Of a DNA stretch of 64,000 bases, positions 43,110 to 52,620 are shown piece by piece (the stretch's first letter is position 1; the number at the start of each line of letters is the position of its first letter). This DNA is from Sediminicola arcticus (GTDB taxonomy: Bacteria; Bacteroidota; Bacteroidia; Flavobacteriales; Flavobacteriaceae): assembly GCF_040566695.1 (NCBI RefSeq), contig NZ_JBEXAE010000001.1, positions 620,001 through 684,000 of the forward strand. Reading direction: 5' to 3'. Under the pieces are notes generated by a model. It had not been told where the DNA came from. It ran no database searches and saw only the letters and a list, made by a program, of their open reading frames with translations. The position numbers and the translations under genes are program-made.

Positions 43110-44263
43110 ACTTTTAAAAGGATATCAATAGCACGCTTTAGTGTATCATCCGTTTTTGCAAAGCAGAAGCGCAGCTGTTGGTGGTCCATTTGGTCTAAGT
43201 TAAATCCAGAAACCGGAATACTGGCTATTTTATGGTCTATTGCTAGTCGTTTTGCATAGACAGTATCTGGTTCATGCGTTATTTTGCTATAATCAAGTAA
43301 TTGAAAATACGTGCCCTGTGCAGGAGTAGAGGTAAATTTAGATCCTTCTAAGCCTTTATTGAAAAGATCCCTTTTGGATTGGTAAAAATCATTGAGCTCT
43401 AAATAATGCTCTGGAGTCTTCAAATACGTGGTCAATGCCTGCTGTAAGGGATGGTTGGCACAAAAGACATTAAATTGGTGTACTTTTTGAAATTCTTTCA
43501 TCAATGCTACTGGGGCAACACAATATCCCATCTTCCAACCAGTAATATGAAAGGTTTTCCCAAAGGAGGCACAAATAAAGCTTCTAGAAGCCAAATCGGC
43601 AAAGGAACTTGCAGATTGATGTATTTGACCATCAAATATAATATGTTCATAAACTTCGTCACTCAATAGTATAATAGCAGTGTCCTTCAAAATTTCTTGT
43701 AAAGTCAACATGTCCTCTCTTGAGAAAATTTTTCCAGTGGGATTGTGAGGAGTGTTGATGATGATCATCTTAGTCCTAGAATTTATTTGTTCTCTGAAGC
43801 CTTCCCAATCCATTTTATACTCTTTGCCTTTAAGCTGCACGAACACAGGTACACCTCCATTCACTTCAATAGCCGGTTCGTAACAGTCATATGCAGGTTT
43901 TATCACAATGACTTCGTCATTAGGGCGAATAAAGGTAGAAATGGCCGTATAAATTGCTTGGGTAGCGCCAGCGGTTACTGTTATCTCAGTTTCAGGATGA
44001 TAGTAGGTGCCATGTAGACTTTCGATCTTTTCAGAAATTACTTCCCTTAATGAAAGTATCCCTTGCATAGGAGCGTATTGGTTGAAATCTCCCTTCATAG
44101 CCTCGACAGCCAATTTGATGAGTAGGGGATCTGGAGCAAAATCAGGGAACCCTTGGGAAAGGTTTAAAGCATTTTGCTCAGTTGCTAAACGGGACATGGT
44201 GGTGAAAATAGTAGTTCCCACCTTTGGTAATTTACTGGTATTTGCTTGTTTGAAGGATTGCAT
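43106..44263 (-). CDS. Pyridoxal-phosphate aminotransferase (methionine/kynurenine aminotransferase type)
   Basis: The 385-residue class I/II aminotransferase has LSQGFPDFAPDP, AGATQAIYTAIS, NTPHNPTGK, LLSDEVYEHI and the PLP-binding lysine in SFGKTFHITGWKMGY. Its pattern matches the YbdL/KAT group acting on methionine, glutamine or kynurenine, using 2-oxoacids as acceptor. It converges on the serine hydrolase gene with a 4-bp overlap of the two ends. Confidence 0.92.
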   Translation of the reverse strand: MQSFKQANTSKLPKVGTTIFTTMSRLATEQNALNLSQGFPDFAPDPLLIKLAVEAMKGDFNQYAPMQGILSLREVISEKIESLHGTYYHPETEITVTAGATQAIYTAISTFIRPNDEVIVIKPAYDCYEPAIEVNGGVPVFVQLKGKEYKMDWEGFREQINSRTKMIIINTPHNPTGKIFSREDMLTLQEILKDTAIILLSDEVYEHIIFDGQIHQSASSFADLASRSFICASFGKTFHITGWKMGYCVAPVALMKEFQKVHQFNVFCANHPLQQALTTYLKTPEHYLELNDFYQSKRDLFNKGLEGSKFTSTPAQGTYFQLLDYSKITHEPDTVYAKRLAIDHKIASIPVSGFNLDQMDHQQLRFCFAKTDDTLKRAIDILLKV

Positions 44264-44615
44264 AGATCGTATTGTGTCATAAATGTAGGATAATTTGGTG
44301 ACATCTTTTGGACGTAAGAATAAGAGAATGGGTATTCTTCTTTACTTGACTTAAATGCCAGATAACCTGTTTCAAGCCTCTAAGCAACTCTTTTTAATTT
44401 TCTGTTCTCTAAATAGAATATCGTTTATCCTAAAATTTCCAATGTGGTATAAAAGAGTCATTCCTCAATGAAACAAAGCAGTTTGATGCGTTCTTTATGA
44501 TATGCCTAATACATATCAAGGATCATTGATTTTTAAAAATACATGTAAACAAAAACCCCATTCCAAATAGGGATGGGGTTTTTTCTGATAGTTCAGAAAA
44601 ATATAACGTAAAGGA
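44264..44615. other. Non-coding interval upstream of the aminotransferase and after sdhB
   Basis: Both flanking genes are on the minus strand, so this holds the aminotransferase promoter region at its left end and the sdh terminator at 44551-44584. Nothing else coding or structured was recognised in the AT-rich middle. Confidence 0.5.
44551..44584 (-). terminator. Intrinsic terminator of the sdhCAB operon
   Basis: CCCCATTCC pairs with GGGATGGGG (one G-T pair) around AAATA, with flanking A and T runs giving a possible two-way terminator. It lies 31 bp past the sdhB stop. Confidence 0.88.
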
Positions 44616-45362
44616 TTATCCTTTTAAATTAGCACTTAGATATTCTCTGTTCATCCTAGCGATGTTCTCCAAAGAGATTCCTTTTGGACATTCTACTTCA
44701 CAGGCACCAGTATTGGTGCAATTACCAAATCCTTCAAGATCCATCTGACGAACCATGTTCTGAACCCTCTCAGTTGCCTCTACTTGTCCTTGTGGCAATA
44801 GTGCAAATTGGGATACTTTAGCCGAGGTAAACAACATTGCACTTGCATTTTTACAAGCTGCCACACAGGCTCCACATCCAATACAAGCCGCAGAATAAAA
44901 AGAGTCGTCTGCATTTTCTTTGTTAATCGGGATGGCATTGGCATCAACAGTGTTTCCAGAGGTGTTTACAGATATGTAACCACCAGCTTGTTGAATCCTA
45001 TCAAAAGCGCTACGATCCACTATTAAATCTTTGATAACAGGAAAAGCTTTAGCTCTGAATGGCTCTATAACAATGGTATCTCCATCATTAAATTTACGCA
45101 TATGCAATTGGCAGGTGGTCACCAAACGATCTGGACCATGGGGTTCCCCATTAATCTGCATGGAACAAGACCCACAAATACCTTCCCTACAATCATGGTC
45201 AAATTCTACAGGTTCTTCACCTTTAGTAATGAGGTCTTCATTAAGGATGTCCATCATTTCTAAAAAAGACATATCCCCATCAATACCATCAATAGGATAA
45301 TTCTTAATTTGACCTTTTGTGCGGGCATCTTTCTGACGCCATATTTTTAAATTCAGCTTCAT
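44616..45362 (-). CDS. sdhB: Succinate dehydrogenase/fumarate reductase iron-sulfur subunit
   Basis: The 248-residue protein carries the three Fe-S centres: a 2Fe-2S motif CREGICGSCSMQING plus a later Cys, the 4Fe-4S motif CIGCGACVAACKN, and a third Cys-rich motif CTNTGACEVECPKG near the quinone site. It passes electrons from FAD in SdhA to the membrane heme or quinone. Spacing to sdhA is 53 bp. This is the last gene of the operon. Fe-S insertion would depend on the Suf genes in the same window. Confidence 0.96.
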   Translation of the reverse strand: MKLNLKIWRQKDARTKGQIKNYPIDGIDGDMSFLEMMDILNEDLITKGEEPVEFDHDCREGICGSCSMQINGEPHGPDRLVTTCQLHMRKFNDGDTIVIEPFRAKAFPVIKDLIVDRSAFDRIQQAGGYISVNTSGNTVDANAIPINKENADDSFYSAACIGCGACVAACKNASAMLFTSAKVSQFALLPQGQVEATERVQNMVRQMDLEGFGNCTNTGACEVECPKGISLENIARMNREYLSANLKG

Positions 45363-45415
45363 AGCTTTTGCTTTGTTGTTAGTAGTTGGCGGTAAGCACC
45401 ATCAATAGCGGTAAC

Positions 45416-47419
45416 CTATTTATAACTTCTTGTCTTCAATTCTATATTTTCGTATACCAAGTCTTCCTTGTGAAGAACGGCATCTTTTGGTTCGCCTTTG
45501 TATTCCCAGGCAGAAACAAACTTAAAGTTTTCATCGTCTCTTAAGGCTTCTCCTTCAGGAGTTTGGTATTCCTCACGAAAGTGACCACCACAAGATTCAT
45601 TTCTTGCTAGGGCATCTTTTGCGAACAATTCCCCCAATTCCAAGAAATCTGCTACTCTACCAGCTTTTTCCAATTCTTGGTTTTTTGTTTCAGGGCTTCC
45701 AGGTACACGTACATTTTCCCAGAAATCTGCTCTTAGGGCAGAAATCTCATCGATGGCTTCTTGAAGTTCTATTGCATTACGGGACATTCCACACTTGTTC
45801 CACATGATTTTACCTAATTTCTTGTGGTAATAATCTACAGAATGTGTTCCCTTCCCAGCTTTTAATTTTTCAATCCTGTCACGTACTTCTTTTTCTGCTG
45901 CATCGAATTCAGCAGTGTCGGTAGGAATTTTACCAGTCCTAATGTCTTTGGACAGGTAATCACCAATGGTGTATGGCAATACGAAGTATCCATCTGCTAA
46001 TCCTTGCATTAAAGCTGAAGCACCCAATCTATTTGCTCCGTGATCACTAAAGTTGGCCTCCCCAGCAGCATAGCAGCCTTCAATGGTGGTTTGTAGGTTA
46101 TAATCAACCCAAAGTCCACCCATCGTGTAATGCACGGCTGGGTATATCTTCATAGGAGTTTTGTATGGATTTTCATCTACAATTTTTTCATACATCTGGA
46201 AAAGGTTACCGTATTTGGCTTCTACTACCTCTTCACCTAATTGACGAATGGTATCGTCATCCGCATCTTTTAATCCGGAGGTCAATGCCTTTTCAGTACC
46301 GTATCTTATGATAGCAGTTGCAAAATCCAAATACACGGCTTCTCCTGTTTTGTTTACACCAAAACCGGCATCACAACGTTCTTTCGATGCTCTCGAAGCG
46401 ACGTCTCGTGGCACTAGGTTACCAAATGCTGGATATCTTCTTTCCAAGTAGTAATCCCTATCTTCCTCTTTAAGTTGTGTTGGTTTCAATTGACCATTTC
46501 TTATGGCTTCTGCATCTTTTTTATGCTTAGGTACCCAGATACGTCCATCGTTTCTCAACGATTCTGACATTAATGTTAGTTTTGATTGATGATCACCAGA
46601 GACAGGAATACATGTAGGGTGAATTTGGGTGAAACACGGATTTGCAAAGTAAGCTCCTCTTCTGTGTGCTCTCCAAGCGGCCATTACATTACTTCCCATA
46701 GCATTGGTAGAAAGGAAAAATACGTTTCCGTATCCTCCAGAGGCTAATACCACGGCATGTGCAGAATGACGCTCTATTTCACCTGTAACCAGGTTGCGGG
46801 CAATAATTCCACGGGCTTTCCCATCAATCTTTACCAAATCCATCATCTCATGACGGTTGAATGATTCAATCTTACCCCTGTGTATTTGTCTGTTCATGGC
46901 AGAATAGGCACCAAGCAATAATTGCTGTCCTGTTTGCCCTTTAGCGTAGAAAGTACGTGAAACAAGTACCCCTCCAAAAGAACGGTTGTCTAACAACCCA
47001 CCATATTCGCGTGCAAAAGGAACACCTTGTGCTACACATTGGTCTATAATATTTCCAGAAACTTCAGCTAATCGATAAACGTTAGCTTCACGGGAACGGT
47101 AATCCCCTCCTTTTACAGTATCGTAAAATAAACGGTAGTTACTATCACCATCTCCCTGATAATTTTTTGATGCATTAATACCTCCTTGGGCAGCAATGGA
47201 GTGTGCCCTTCTTGGAGAATCCTGATAACAGAAAGTCTTTACATTATAACCAAGTTCGGCCAGGGTTGCAGCAGCAGAGCCTCCAGCAAGTCCAGTACCA
47301 ACAACGATAACGTCTATATTTCGTTTGTTGGCTGGGTTGACAAGGTCAATTTTGTTTTTATGATTTGTCCATTTGTCGGCCAAAGGACCGGATGGAGCTT
47401 TTGAATCCAATATTCCCAT
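45416..47419 (-). CDS. sdhA: Succinate dehydrogenase/fumarate reductase flavoprotein subunit
   Basis: At 667 residues it is of the size seen in B-type complexes. It has the FAD dinucleotide fold VVGTGLAGGSAAATLAELGYNV, the FAD-linking His in RAHSIAAQGGINA, and active-site segments HPTCIP and ANRLGASALMQGLADG. It oxidises succinate to fumarate. It begins 2 bp after the sdhC stop. Confidence 0.97.
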   Translation of the reverse strand: MGILDSKAPSGPLADKWTNHKNKIDLVNPANKRNIDVIVVGTGLAGGSAAATLAELGYNVKTFCYQDSPRRAHSIAAQGGINASKNYQGDGDSNYRLFYDTVKGGDYRSREANVYRLAEVSGNIIDQCVAQGVPFAREYGGLLDNRSFGGVLVSRTFYAKGQTGQQLLLGAYSAMNRQIHRGKIESFNRHEMMDLVKIDGKARGIIARNLVTGEIERHSAHAVVLASGGYGNVFFLSTNAMGSNVMAAWRAHRRGAYFANPCFTQIHPTCIPVSGDHQSKLTLMSESLRNDGRIWVPKHKKDAEAIRNGQLKPTQLKEEDRDYYLERRYPAFGNLVPRDVASRASKERCDAGFGVNKTGEAVYLDFATAIIRYGTEKALTSGLKDADDDTIRQLGEEVVEAKYGNLFQMYEKIVDENPYKTPMKIYPAVHYTMGGLWVDYNLQTTIEGCYAAGEANFSDHGANRLGASALMQGLADGYFVLPYTIGDYLSKDIRTGKIPTDTAEFDAAEKEVRDRIEKLKAGKGTHSVDYYHKKLGKIMWNKCGMSRNAIELQEAIDEISALRADFWENVRVPGSPETKNQELEKAGRVADFLELGELFAKDALARNESCGGHFREEYQTPEGEALRDDENFKFVSAWEYKGEPKDAVLHKEDLVYENIELKTRSYK

Positions 47420-47421
47420 AA

Positions 47422-48090
47422 TTAATGTATAATTGGGTTAAAGTGATGGTATAAAGCGATAAAAGCAAATCCTAATGGGATGCCGATCGCATATATCTTT
47501 GTGAATTTTTTAATGGCTGGAGAATATTTGTTGTTTAACCCCATAGTTTGAAAGGAAGAAGCGAAGCCGTGCAATAAATGTAATGCCAACAGTCCGAAGG
47601 AAATAACATATAAAACCGTACGCCAAATAGGCTCAAATTTCTCTACTGTTTCCGCGTAGTACCTCGTTGGATCTTGAGGATTGCTTTCTATGTATTTATA
47701 GGTCATTTCATGTACCCAGAAGTCATAAAAGTGTAATGCTAAGAAAGCCAAGATCACGGCACCTGAAATAATCATATTTCTAGATATCCATGGGGCGTTA
47801 GAACCTCCGTTGTACTTTACATACTTAATCCCTCTTGCTTTATTGTTCTGGATTTCCAAAACAAATCCCATTACAAAATGAACGATTACCCCTGCTATCA
47901 AAATTGGCTGAAGTAGGTATTGCACCAATGGATTGTAGCCCATAAAGTGCGACCACGAGTTAAAGGTGTCGGGCGCTATTACCGAAGTAATATTAATAGT
48001 AAAATGTTGCCCAAGAAATAAGACCAAAAAAAGGCCAGATAAAGCCATTATTACTTTTCTGGCGATAGATGATTTTGTCAAACCACTCAT
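47422..48090 (-). CDS. sdhC: Succinate dehydrogenase cytochrome b subunit (B-type)
   Basis: The 222-residue protein has five membrane segments (VIMALSGLFLVLFLGQHF, LLQPILIAGVIVHFVMGF, MIISGAVILAFLALHFYDF, VLYVISFGLLALHLLHGF, IYAIGIPLGFAFIALYHH). Histidines in segments 1, 2, 3 and 4 can ligate two hemes, as in the single-anchor type of complex II found in Bacteroidota, Wolinella and Bacillus. It anchors SdhAB and reduces menaquinone. A good promoter precedes it. Confidence 0.93.
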   Translation of the reverse strand: MSGLTKSSIARKVIMALSGLFLVLFLGQHFTINITSVIAPDTFNSWSHFMGYNPLVQYLLQPILIAGVIVHFVMGFVLEIQNNKARGIKYVKYNGGSNAPWISRNMIISGAVILAFLALHFYDFWVHEMTYKYIESNPQDPTRYYAETVEKFEPIWRTVLYVISFGLLALHLLHGFASSFQTMGLNNKYSPAIKKFTKIYAIGIPLGFAFIALYHHFNPIIH

Positions 48091-48109
48091 TAGTTATTAG
48101 TTTTAAAGA

Positions 48110-48141
48110 CAAATTTACAGCAGAACGGAGTTATTAACAAA
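48110..48141 (-). promoter_or_regulatory. sdhCAB promoter
   Basis: On the minus strand TTTG (48138-48141), 20 bp, then TAAATTTG (48110-48117): a complete match to the Bacteroidota consensus. The start of transcription would fall about 10-15 bp before the sdhC ATG. Confidence 0.75.
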
Positions 48142-48338
48142 CTTTAGACCGTATTACTGCTATTATTTAGAACCAGTTTAAAGAATTTTTCAGCAAGTTT
48201 AAGTTTTAAGGCGAAAACGATTTAGTTTTTTGGAAAATGTTCAACAAAAGTAGATTACAATCTTCATCTTTTTTGTGAGCTTGTTAATAGTTTAAGGAAC
48301 AGATTGGTTCCCTTTTTAGAAGATATTTTCTGAGAACT

Positions 48339-48370
48339 TTTGAACTAAACCTTTGGAAGGCTTATTTTTG
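48339..48370 (+). promoter_or_regulatory. Promoter of the aspartoacylase-like gene
   Basis: TTTG (48339-48342), 20 bp, then TATTTTTG (48363-48370), again a full match to TTTG-N(19-21)-TAnnTTTG. The ATG lies 58 bp downstream. Confidence 0.75.
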
Positions 48371-48428
48371 AGGTCAAATTTATAATGCTAGGAAAAATAC
48401 CTAGCCAGTAGTGTAAGCGATTAAGAAA

Positions 48429-49394
48429 ATGGACCTAGTAAAAGAAAATAAGGATATCGTAATTAGGGGAGAACGTGTGGCTCCTGGTCAACAGAAATTG
48501 TTACATATAAATATAGACCGACTTCCTACGGGAACATTAATAGACATCCCTATTTACGTATTCAATGGAAAAGAACCTGGGCCTACTGTTCTTATTCAGG
48601 CAGGGCTTCATGGGGATGAGATCAATGGTATAGAAATTGTAAGACGTATGTTGCACAAAAAATATTTCAAGGTGAAGAAAGGCGCTGTTTTGGTGGTGCC
48701 CTTATTAAATGTTTTTGGGTTTATACATTTTTCCCGTGATGTCCCAGATGGTAAGGATGTGAACAGAAGTTTCCCTGGAAGTAAAACTGGTTCTTTGGCA
48801 AGTAGAATAGCCCATCATTATACTTCGGAAATATTTCCCCAAATAGATTATGGAATAGATCTTCACACTGGAGGTGCCCGCCATAATAACTTTCCTCAGG
48901 TACGATATACCGAAGGGGACGAGGCCAGTAAACAAATAGCAGATATTTTTAATGCCCCACTGACTTTTTCTTCAGACCTAATTAGTAAATCCTTTCGGAA
49001 AGCCTCTTTTAGGAAGGGGATCCCAACTATAGTATATGAAGCAGGGGAAAGCATGCGTTTTGATGATTTTGCCATTAAAAGGGGAATTCAAGGCATTCTG
49101 AATGTGCTTATTAATTTTGAAATGATAGACAGAATCAATCCATTATTAAAGAAACAAGAGCGAAGCAAACATCTCTTATCCAAAAAATGGCTGCGTGCCC
49201 CAACGGCAGGGATGTTCATCCCAAAGATTACCAATGGCTCTGAGATCAATAAAGGACAGGTACTTGGAATTGTTGCGGATACTTTTGCTACCTATAACAA
49301 GGAAATAAAGGCTCCCTATGATGGGTATGTATTTTGTATTAATAATCAGGCAGTGGTGAATCAGGGGGATGCCCTTTTTCATGTTGGAAAATAA
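48429..49394 (+). CDS. Succinylglutamate desuccinylase/aspartoacylase family protein
   Basis: The 321-residue protein is a zinc carboxypeptidase-like hydrolase: the H-x-x-E motif in GLHGDEINGIEIV, the third ligand in GIDLHTGG, Arg/Asn in DVNRSFPG, and YEAGES later. The C-terminal 90 residues look like a biotinyl-like beta-barrel (RAPTAGMFIPKITNGSEINKGQVLGIVAD). Members remove acyl groups from amino acids or small peptides. The exact substrate is unknown. It is monocistronic with its own promoter and terminator. Confidence 0.88.
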   Translation: MDLVKENKDIVIRGERVAPGQQKLLHINIDRLPTGTLIDIPIYVFNGKEPGPTVLIQAGLHGDEINGIEIVRRMLHKKYFKVKKGAVLVVPLLNVFGFIHFSRDVPDGKDVNRSFPGSKTGSLASRIAHHYTSEIFPQIDYGIDLHTGGARHNNFPQVRYTEGDEASKQIADIFNAPLTFSSDLISKSFRKASFRKGIPTIVYEAGESMRFDDFAIKRGIQGILNVLINFEMIDRINPLLKKQERSKHLLSKKWLRAPTAGMFIPKITNGSEINKGQVLGIVADTFATYNKEIKAPYDGYVFCINNQAVVNQGDALFHVGK

Positions 49395-49426
49395 GGAAGT
49401 TTTTAAGAGTCTTGTATAGAATTAAA

Positions 49427-49454
49427 AAGCCCCGATTTATCAGGTTCGGGGCTT
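49427..49454. terminator. Terminator between convergent genes
   Basis: AAGCCCCGA pairs perfectly with TCGGGGCTT around a 10-nt loop, with AAAA before it. It lies 33 bp after the aspartoacylase-like stop and 29 bp beyond the end of the convergent BNR gene. It serves at least one of them. Confidence 0.85.
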
Positions 49455-49482
49455 GTCTAATTTAAAAAGTATTCTACAAGAG

Positions 49483-52341
49483 CTATTTTAATTCGAAACT
49501 TACTTTTTCTATGCTGCCATTTCCAGAAACTTCGAGGGTGTATTTTCCTTTCGGCAAATAAGTTTTACCATCTCCAGCTTCTTTCAGTTCCATTTTGTGT
49601 TTCTTTAAAAATGCCGATTTACCAGCTTTGGAAAAGGCTACGTCGTACGAAAGCACATTAAAACCTTTTTCGGCATCAATTTGTGCCTGACTTACTTCTA
49701 TACCGCCATCGTTCAAAACTTTGGCCGTTAAGCTTCCAGGTTTAGCAGTGTAAAAAGTAAGGTCTATACCAGGGGTACTTGGTTTGGACCAAGAGCTCCA
49801 CGAATTGCCCCATCTTTCGGAATGTTTGATATCTTCTACCTTGAACACGACCAGGCTTTTATTTAGATCCCCTGCCTTCATTTGTTGCAAATGGCCAATA
49901 TGAGTCTTGTAAATACTACGCCCATGAGTACCTACTAATAAGTGTTTTGCTTTTGCTTGTATCCTAAGGTCGTGTACTGCCACTTTTGGAAGTCCCTCAG
50001 AAAATGCCTCCCATGAAGTTCCTTGGTCAAAAGAAACATAAACCCCATTATCGGTAGCAACAAATAATAAATTTTCATTTTCTGGGTCTTCTATGATTGC
50101 GTTGACCGGTGAGGCTGGAATATTACCGGCAATGTTCTTCCAAGTTTTTCCATAGTCATTACTCATATACATGTAGGGCGTAAAGTTGTCCCATCTGTAT
50201 CCGTTTAAGGTGGCAAAAACCCTTTCTTTTTTATGTTGAGAAGCTACAATACGGCTTACCCAAAGTTCAGCAGGTTTGTCTGTACCCATAGGGTTTAGGC
50301 TTTCCCAGCTATTACCCCCATTCTGGGTTACTTGAATAATGCCGTCATCACTACCCGTATAGATGAGTCCAAATTTAAAGGGAGATTCTGAAATGGTAGC
50401 TATGGTACCGTAGGCAACATTTCCTTTTTTGCCTCCATTCGTAAGGTCTCCTGATATGGTTTCCCAATCAGTACCTTGGTTCATGGATCGGTGGAGTTTA
50501 TTACTACCCATATAAAGGATATCTTGATTGTGGGGAGAAAGTAAAATTGGGGTCTGCCAGTTAAAGCGATATGGGGTTTCCCCTAATTCATGTTTTGGTT
50601 GAATATACGTGCGTTTTTTGTTTTCCAAATCCAATCTGTAATAGTTGCCAAATTGAGATCCAGTATAGACTATATGATGGTTTCTGGAGTCTATTTGCAC
50701 CTGCATTCCATCTCCGCCCATGATAGATTTCCAAGGGTATTGTCCGTCTTGGTGCCACTCTGTGTTCTCTTCGGCATTGTGAGCACCTACCCAAACGCCG
50801 TTATCTTGGAGTCCGCCGTAAACATTATAAGGTTCTTCATTGTCCACATTAATATAGTAGAACTGCCCAACAGATGGGGAGTTGTTCTTAATCCAATTGG
50901 CGCCATCATCGTAAGAGATATTAACTCCCCCATCATTCCCGTTCACAATATGCCCTGACATCTTTGGATTTATCCAAATGGAATGGTGGTCAGAGTGAAC
51001 GTTGTCCCCATTTATGGAAGTATACGTTTTTCCGCCATCATCAGATTTTATGATGGGCACACCAGCCAAATAAATCTTATCCTTATTATTGGGGTCAACT
51101 GCAACCTGTGCAAAATAATAGCCATAGCTATAAAACAGATCGTTAATATATTCTTCATTCCTCTTCTTCCACGTTTTTCCACCATCATCACTTCTATAAA
51201 CTTCCGCGCCTACTACGGGAGTGTCAAACATTATAGAATTAGCATCCTCTAAGTAGTTGGCGATATCAATAGGTTTTACAGTGCCACTTTCCACCAATTG
51301 TTTTACATTATTGGCCCTGTATTTTTCTTGAAATCCATTTGTTTTTAAAAATTCATTCAATTTTTTGTCTTCTAATTTAAGGAAAGCTTCGCTGCTCATA
51401 GTTTTAAAATCCTCTTTGATCAGACCTTCTGACTTCTTTTCGGACTCATTCATTTTTTCACGCCTAAATTGACTATCGTGCACGGCATAAACTGTGTTTT
51501 CATCAAAAACAGCTAAACCTATCCTACCAACGCCTTCGCCGGTTGGAAATCCGCTTTGAGGCGTGGAAACCTTGTTCCAAGAAGTTCCCCCGTCCGTACT
51601 TTTATATATTCCGGAACCATTACCATTACCAATAAAATCCCATGCCTTTCTATCTTTTTCCCAAGAAGCCGCGTATTGGATATTAAAATTATTTGGAGCC
51701 ATGGCCACATCTATGATACCTGTATCTTTGGACACAAAAAGAGTTTTGTTCCAAGTTTTTCCACCATCTGTGGTTTTATAGATACCGCGCTCATCATTTG
51801 GTGAGTATAAATGTCCAGTTACACCTACTATTACCTCGTTTGGATTAGCAGGGTTTAAGATTATTCTCCCAATATGGTGGGAGTCCTCTAATCCCATTTG
51901 TTGCCACGTTTTCCCTTTGTCAACAGATTTTAGGAGTCCGATACCTGCGTAGGAAGAACGTGAGGCATTATTTTCTCCAGTACCCACCCAAATGTTTCCC
52001 GTCTTCCAGTCAACAGCGATATCCCCCACATTTTGGGTGAGACTATTGTCCATGATAGGGGTAAATGTTGTTCCATTGTTATTGGTATACCACAACCCGC
52101 CAGAGGCATAGCCCACGTAAAATTCGGTCGGGTTGCTAGGATTGACATCAATATCCACCACACGACCACTCATGATGGTAGGACCTATATTTTTAAAAGG
52201 AATATTTTTCACTAAGGAATTATCATCCCTAGACTCCTTCTGTTGGAGGGCTTTTTGAATTTCTGTCTTGGGCGTTGGAGCCATTTGAGCGGCACCAATT
52301 GCTGTGGATACCAAAATAACGGATAAGAATAGTTTTTTCAT
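49483..52341 (-). CDS. Large secreted BNR/Asp-box beta-propeller protein (VPS10/sortilin-like)
   Basis: The 952-residue protein has a signal peptide and eleven or so Asp-box motifs of the S-x-D-x-G-x-T-W form (for example SVDKGKTW, TTDGGKTW, STDGGTSW, SDDGGKTW, SNDYGKTW, SFDQGTSW). These mark one or two six-to-ten-bladed beta-propellers, like sortilin VPS10 or sialidase folds. About 100 residues at the C-terminus form a beta-sandwich-like domain (YTLEVSGNGSIEKVSF). No sialidase RIP motif or catalytic residues are apparent, and there is no T9SS tail that I can be sure of. Its function is not known; proteins of this family are abundant in marine Bacteroidota. Confidence 0.85.
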   Translation of the reverse strand: MKKLFLSVILVSTAIGAAQMAPTPKTEIQKALQQKESRDDNSLVKNIPFKNIGPTIMSGRVVDIDVNPSNPTEFYVGYASGGLWYTNNNGTTFTPIMDNSLTQNVGDIAVDWKTGNIWVGTGENNASRSSYAGIGLLKSVDKGKTWQQMGLEDSHHIGRIILNPANPNEVIVGVTGHLYSPNDERGIYKTTDGGKTWNKTLFVSKDTGIIDVAMAPNNFNIQYAASWEKDRKAWDFIGNGNGSGIYKSTDGGTSWNKVSTPQSGFPTGEGVGRIGLAVFDENTVYAVHDSQFRREKMNESEKKSEGLIKEDFKTMSSEAFLKLEDKKLNEFLKTNGFQEKYRANNVKQLVESGTVKPIDIANYLEDANSIMFDTPVVGAEVYRSDDGGKTWKKRNEEYINDLFYSYGYYFAQVAVDPNNKDKIYLAGVPIIKSDDGGKTYTSINGDNVHSDHHSIWINPKMSGHIVNGNDGGVNISYDDGANWIKNNSPSVGQFYYINVDNEEPYNVYGGLQDNGVWVGAHNAEENTEWHQDGQYPWKSIMGGDGMQVQIDSRNHHIVYTGSQFGNYYRLDLENKKRTYIQPKHELGETPYRFNWQTPILLSPHNQDILYMGSNKLHRSMNQGTDWETISGDLTNGGKKGNVAYGTIATISESPFKFGLIYTGSDDGIIQVTQNGGNSWESLNPMGTDKPAELWVSRIVASQHKKERVFATLNGYRWDNFTPYMYMSNDYGKTWKNIAGNIPASPVNAIIEDPENENLLFVATDNGVYVSFDQGTSWEAFSEGLPKVAVHDLRIQAKAKHLLVGTHGRSIYKTHIGHLQQMKAGDLNKSLVVFKVEDIKHSERWGNSWSSWSKPSTPGIDLTFYTAKPGSLTAKVLNDGGIEVSQAQIDAEKGFNVLSYDVAFSKAGKSAFLKKHKMELKEAGDGKTYLPKGKYTLEVSGNGSIEKVSFELK

Positions 52342-52620
52342 TGAAGTGTAGTAAGTTAAAGAATAGGGGGTAAGTTAAGCAATTTGTTTCATTGTCAAAA
52401 CTGTTTGTGTAGGGTGGGTATCTGGATGGTTCAAAAGCTATATGTCTATTAAGACAAAAGTTAAAGAACTTTAATAATACGCCGCTTTTTTTTGATTGGA
52501 TATTGATTTCGCTACTTTTGGGATTATCGAGGATATTGTAGAAATACTTTAAAAAGAAGTTGTGAAAAGCACCTGCTCTTTTAGGGCCTTTGTAATTAAA
52601 GAAGTAATCAAGACAAACAG

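Larger units (their letters stand above)
48091..48428. other. Divergent promoter region between sdhC and the aspartoacylase-like gene
   Basis: The interval holds two outward-facing promoters with consensus -33 and -7 elements (48110-48141 minus, 48339-48370 plus). The sequence between them is AT-rich with no reading frame that I can support. Confidence 0.6.
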
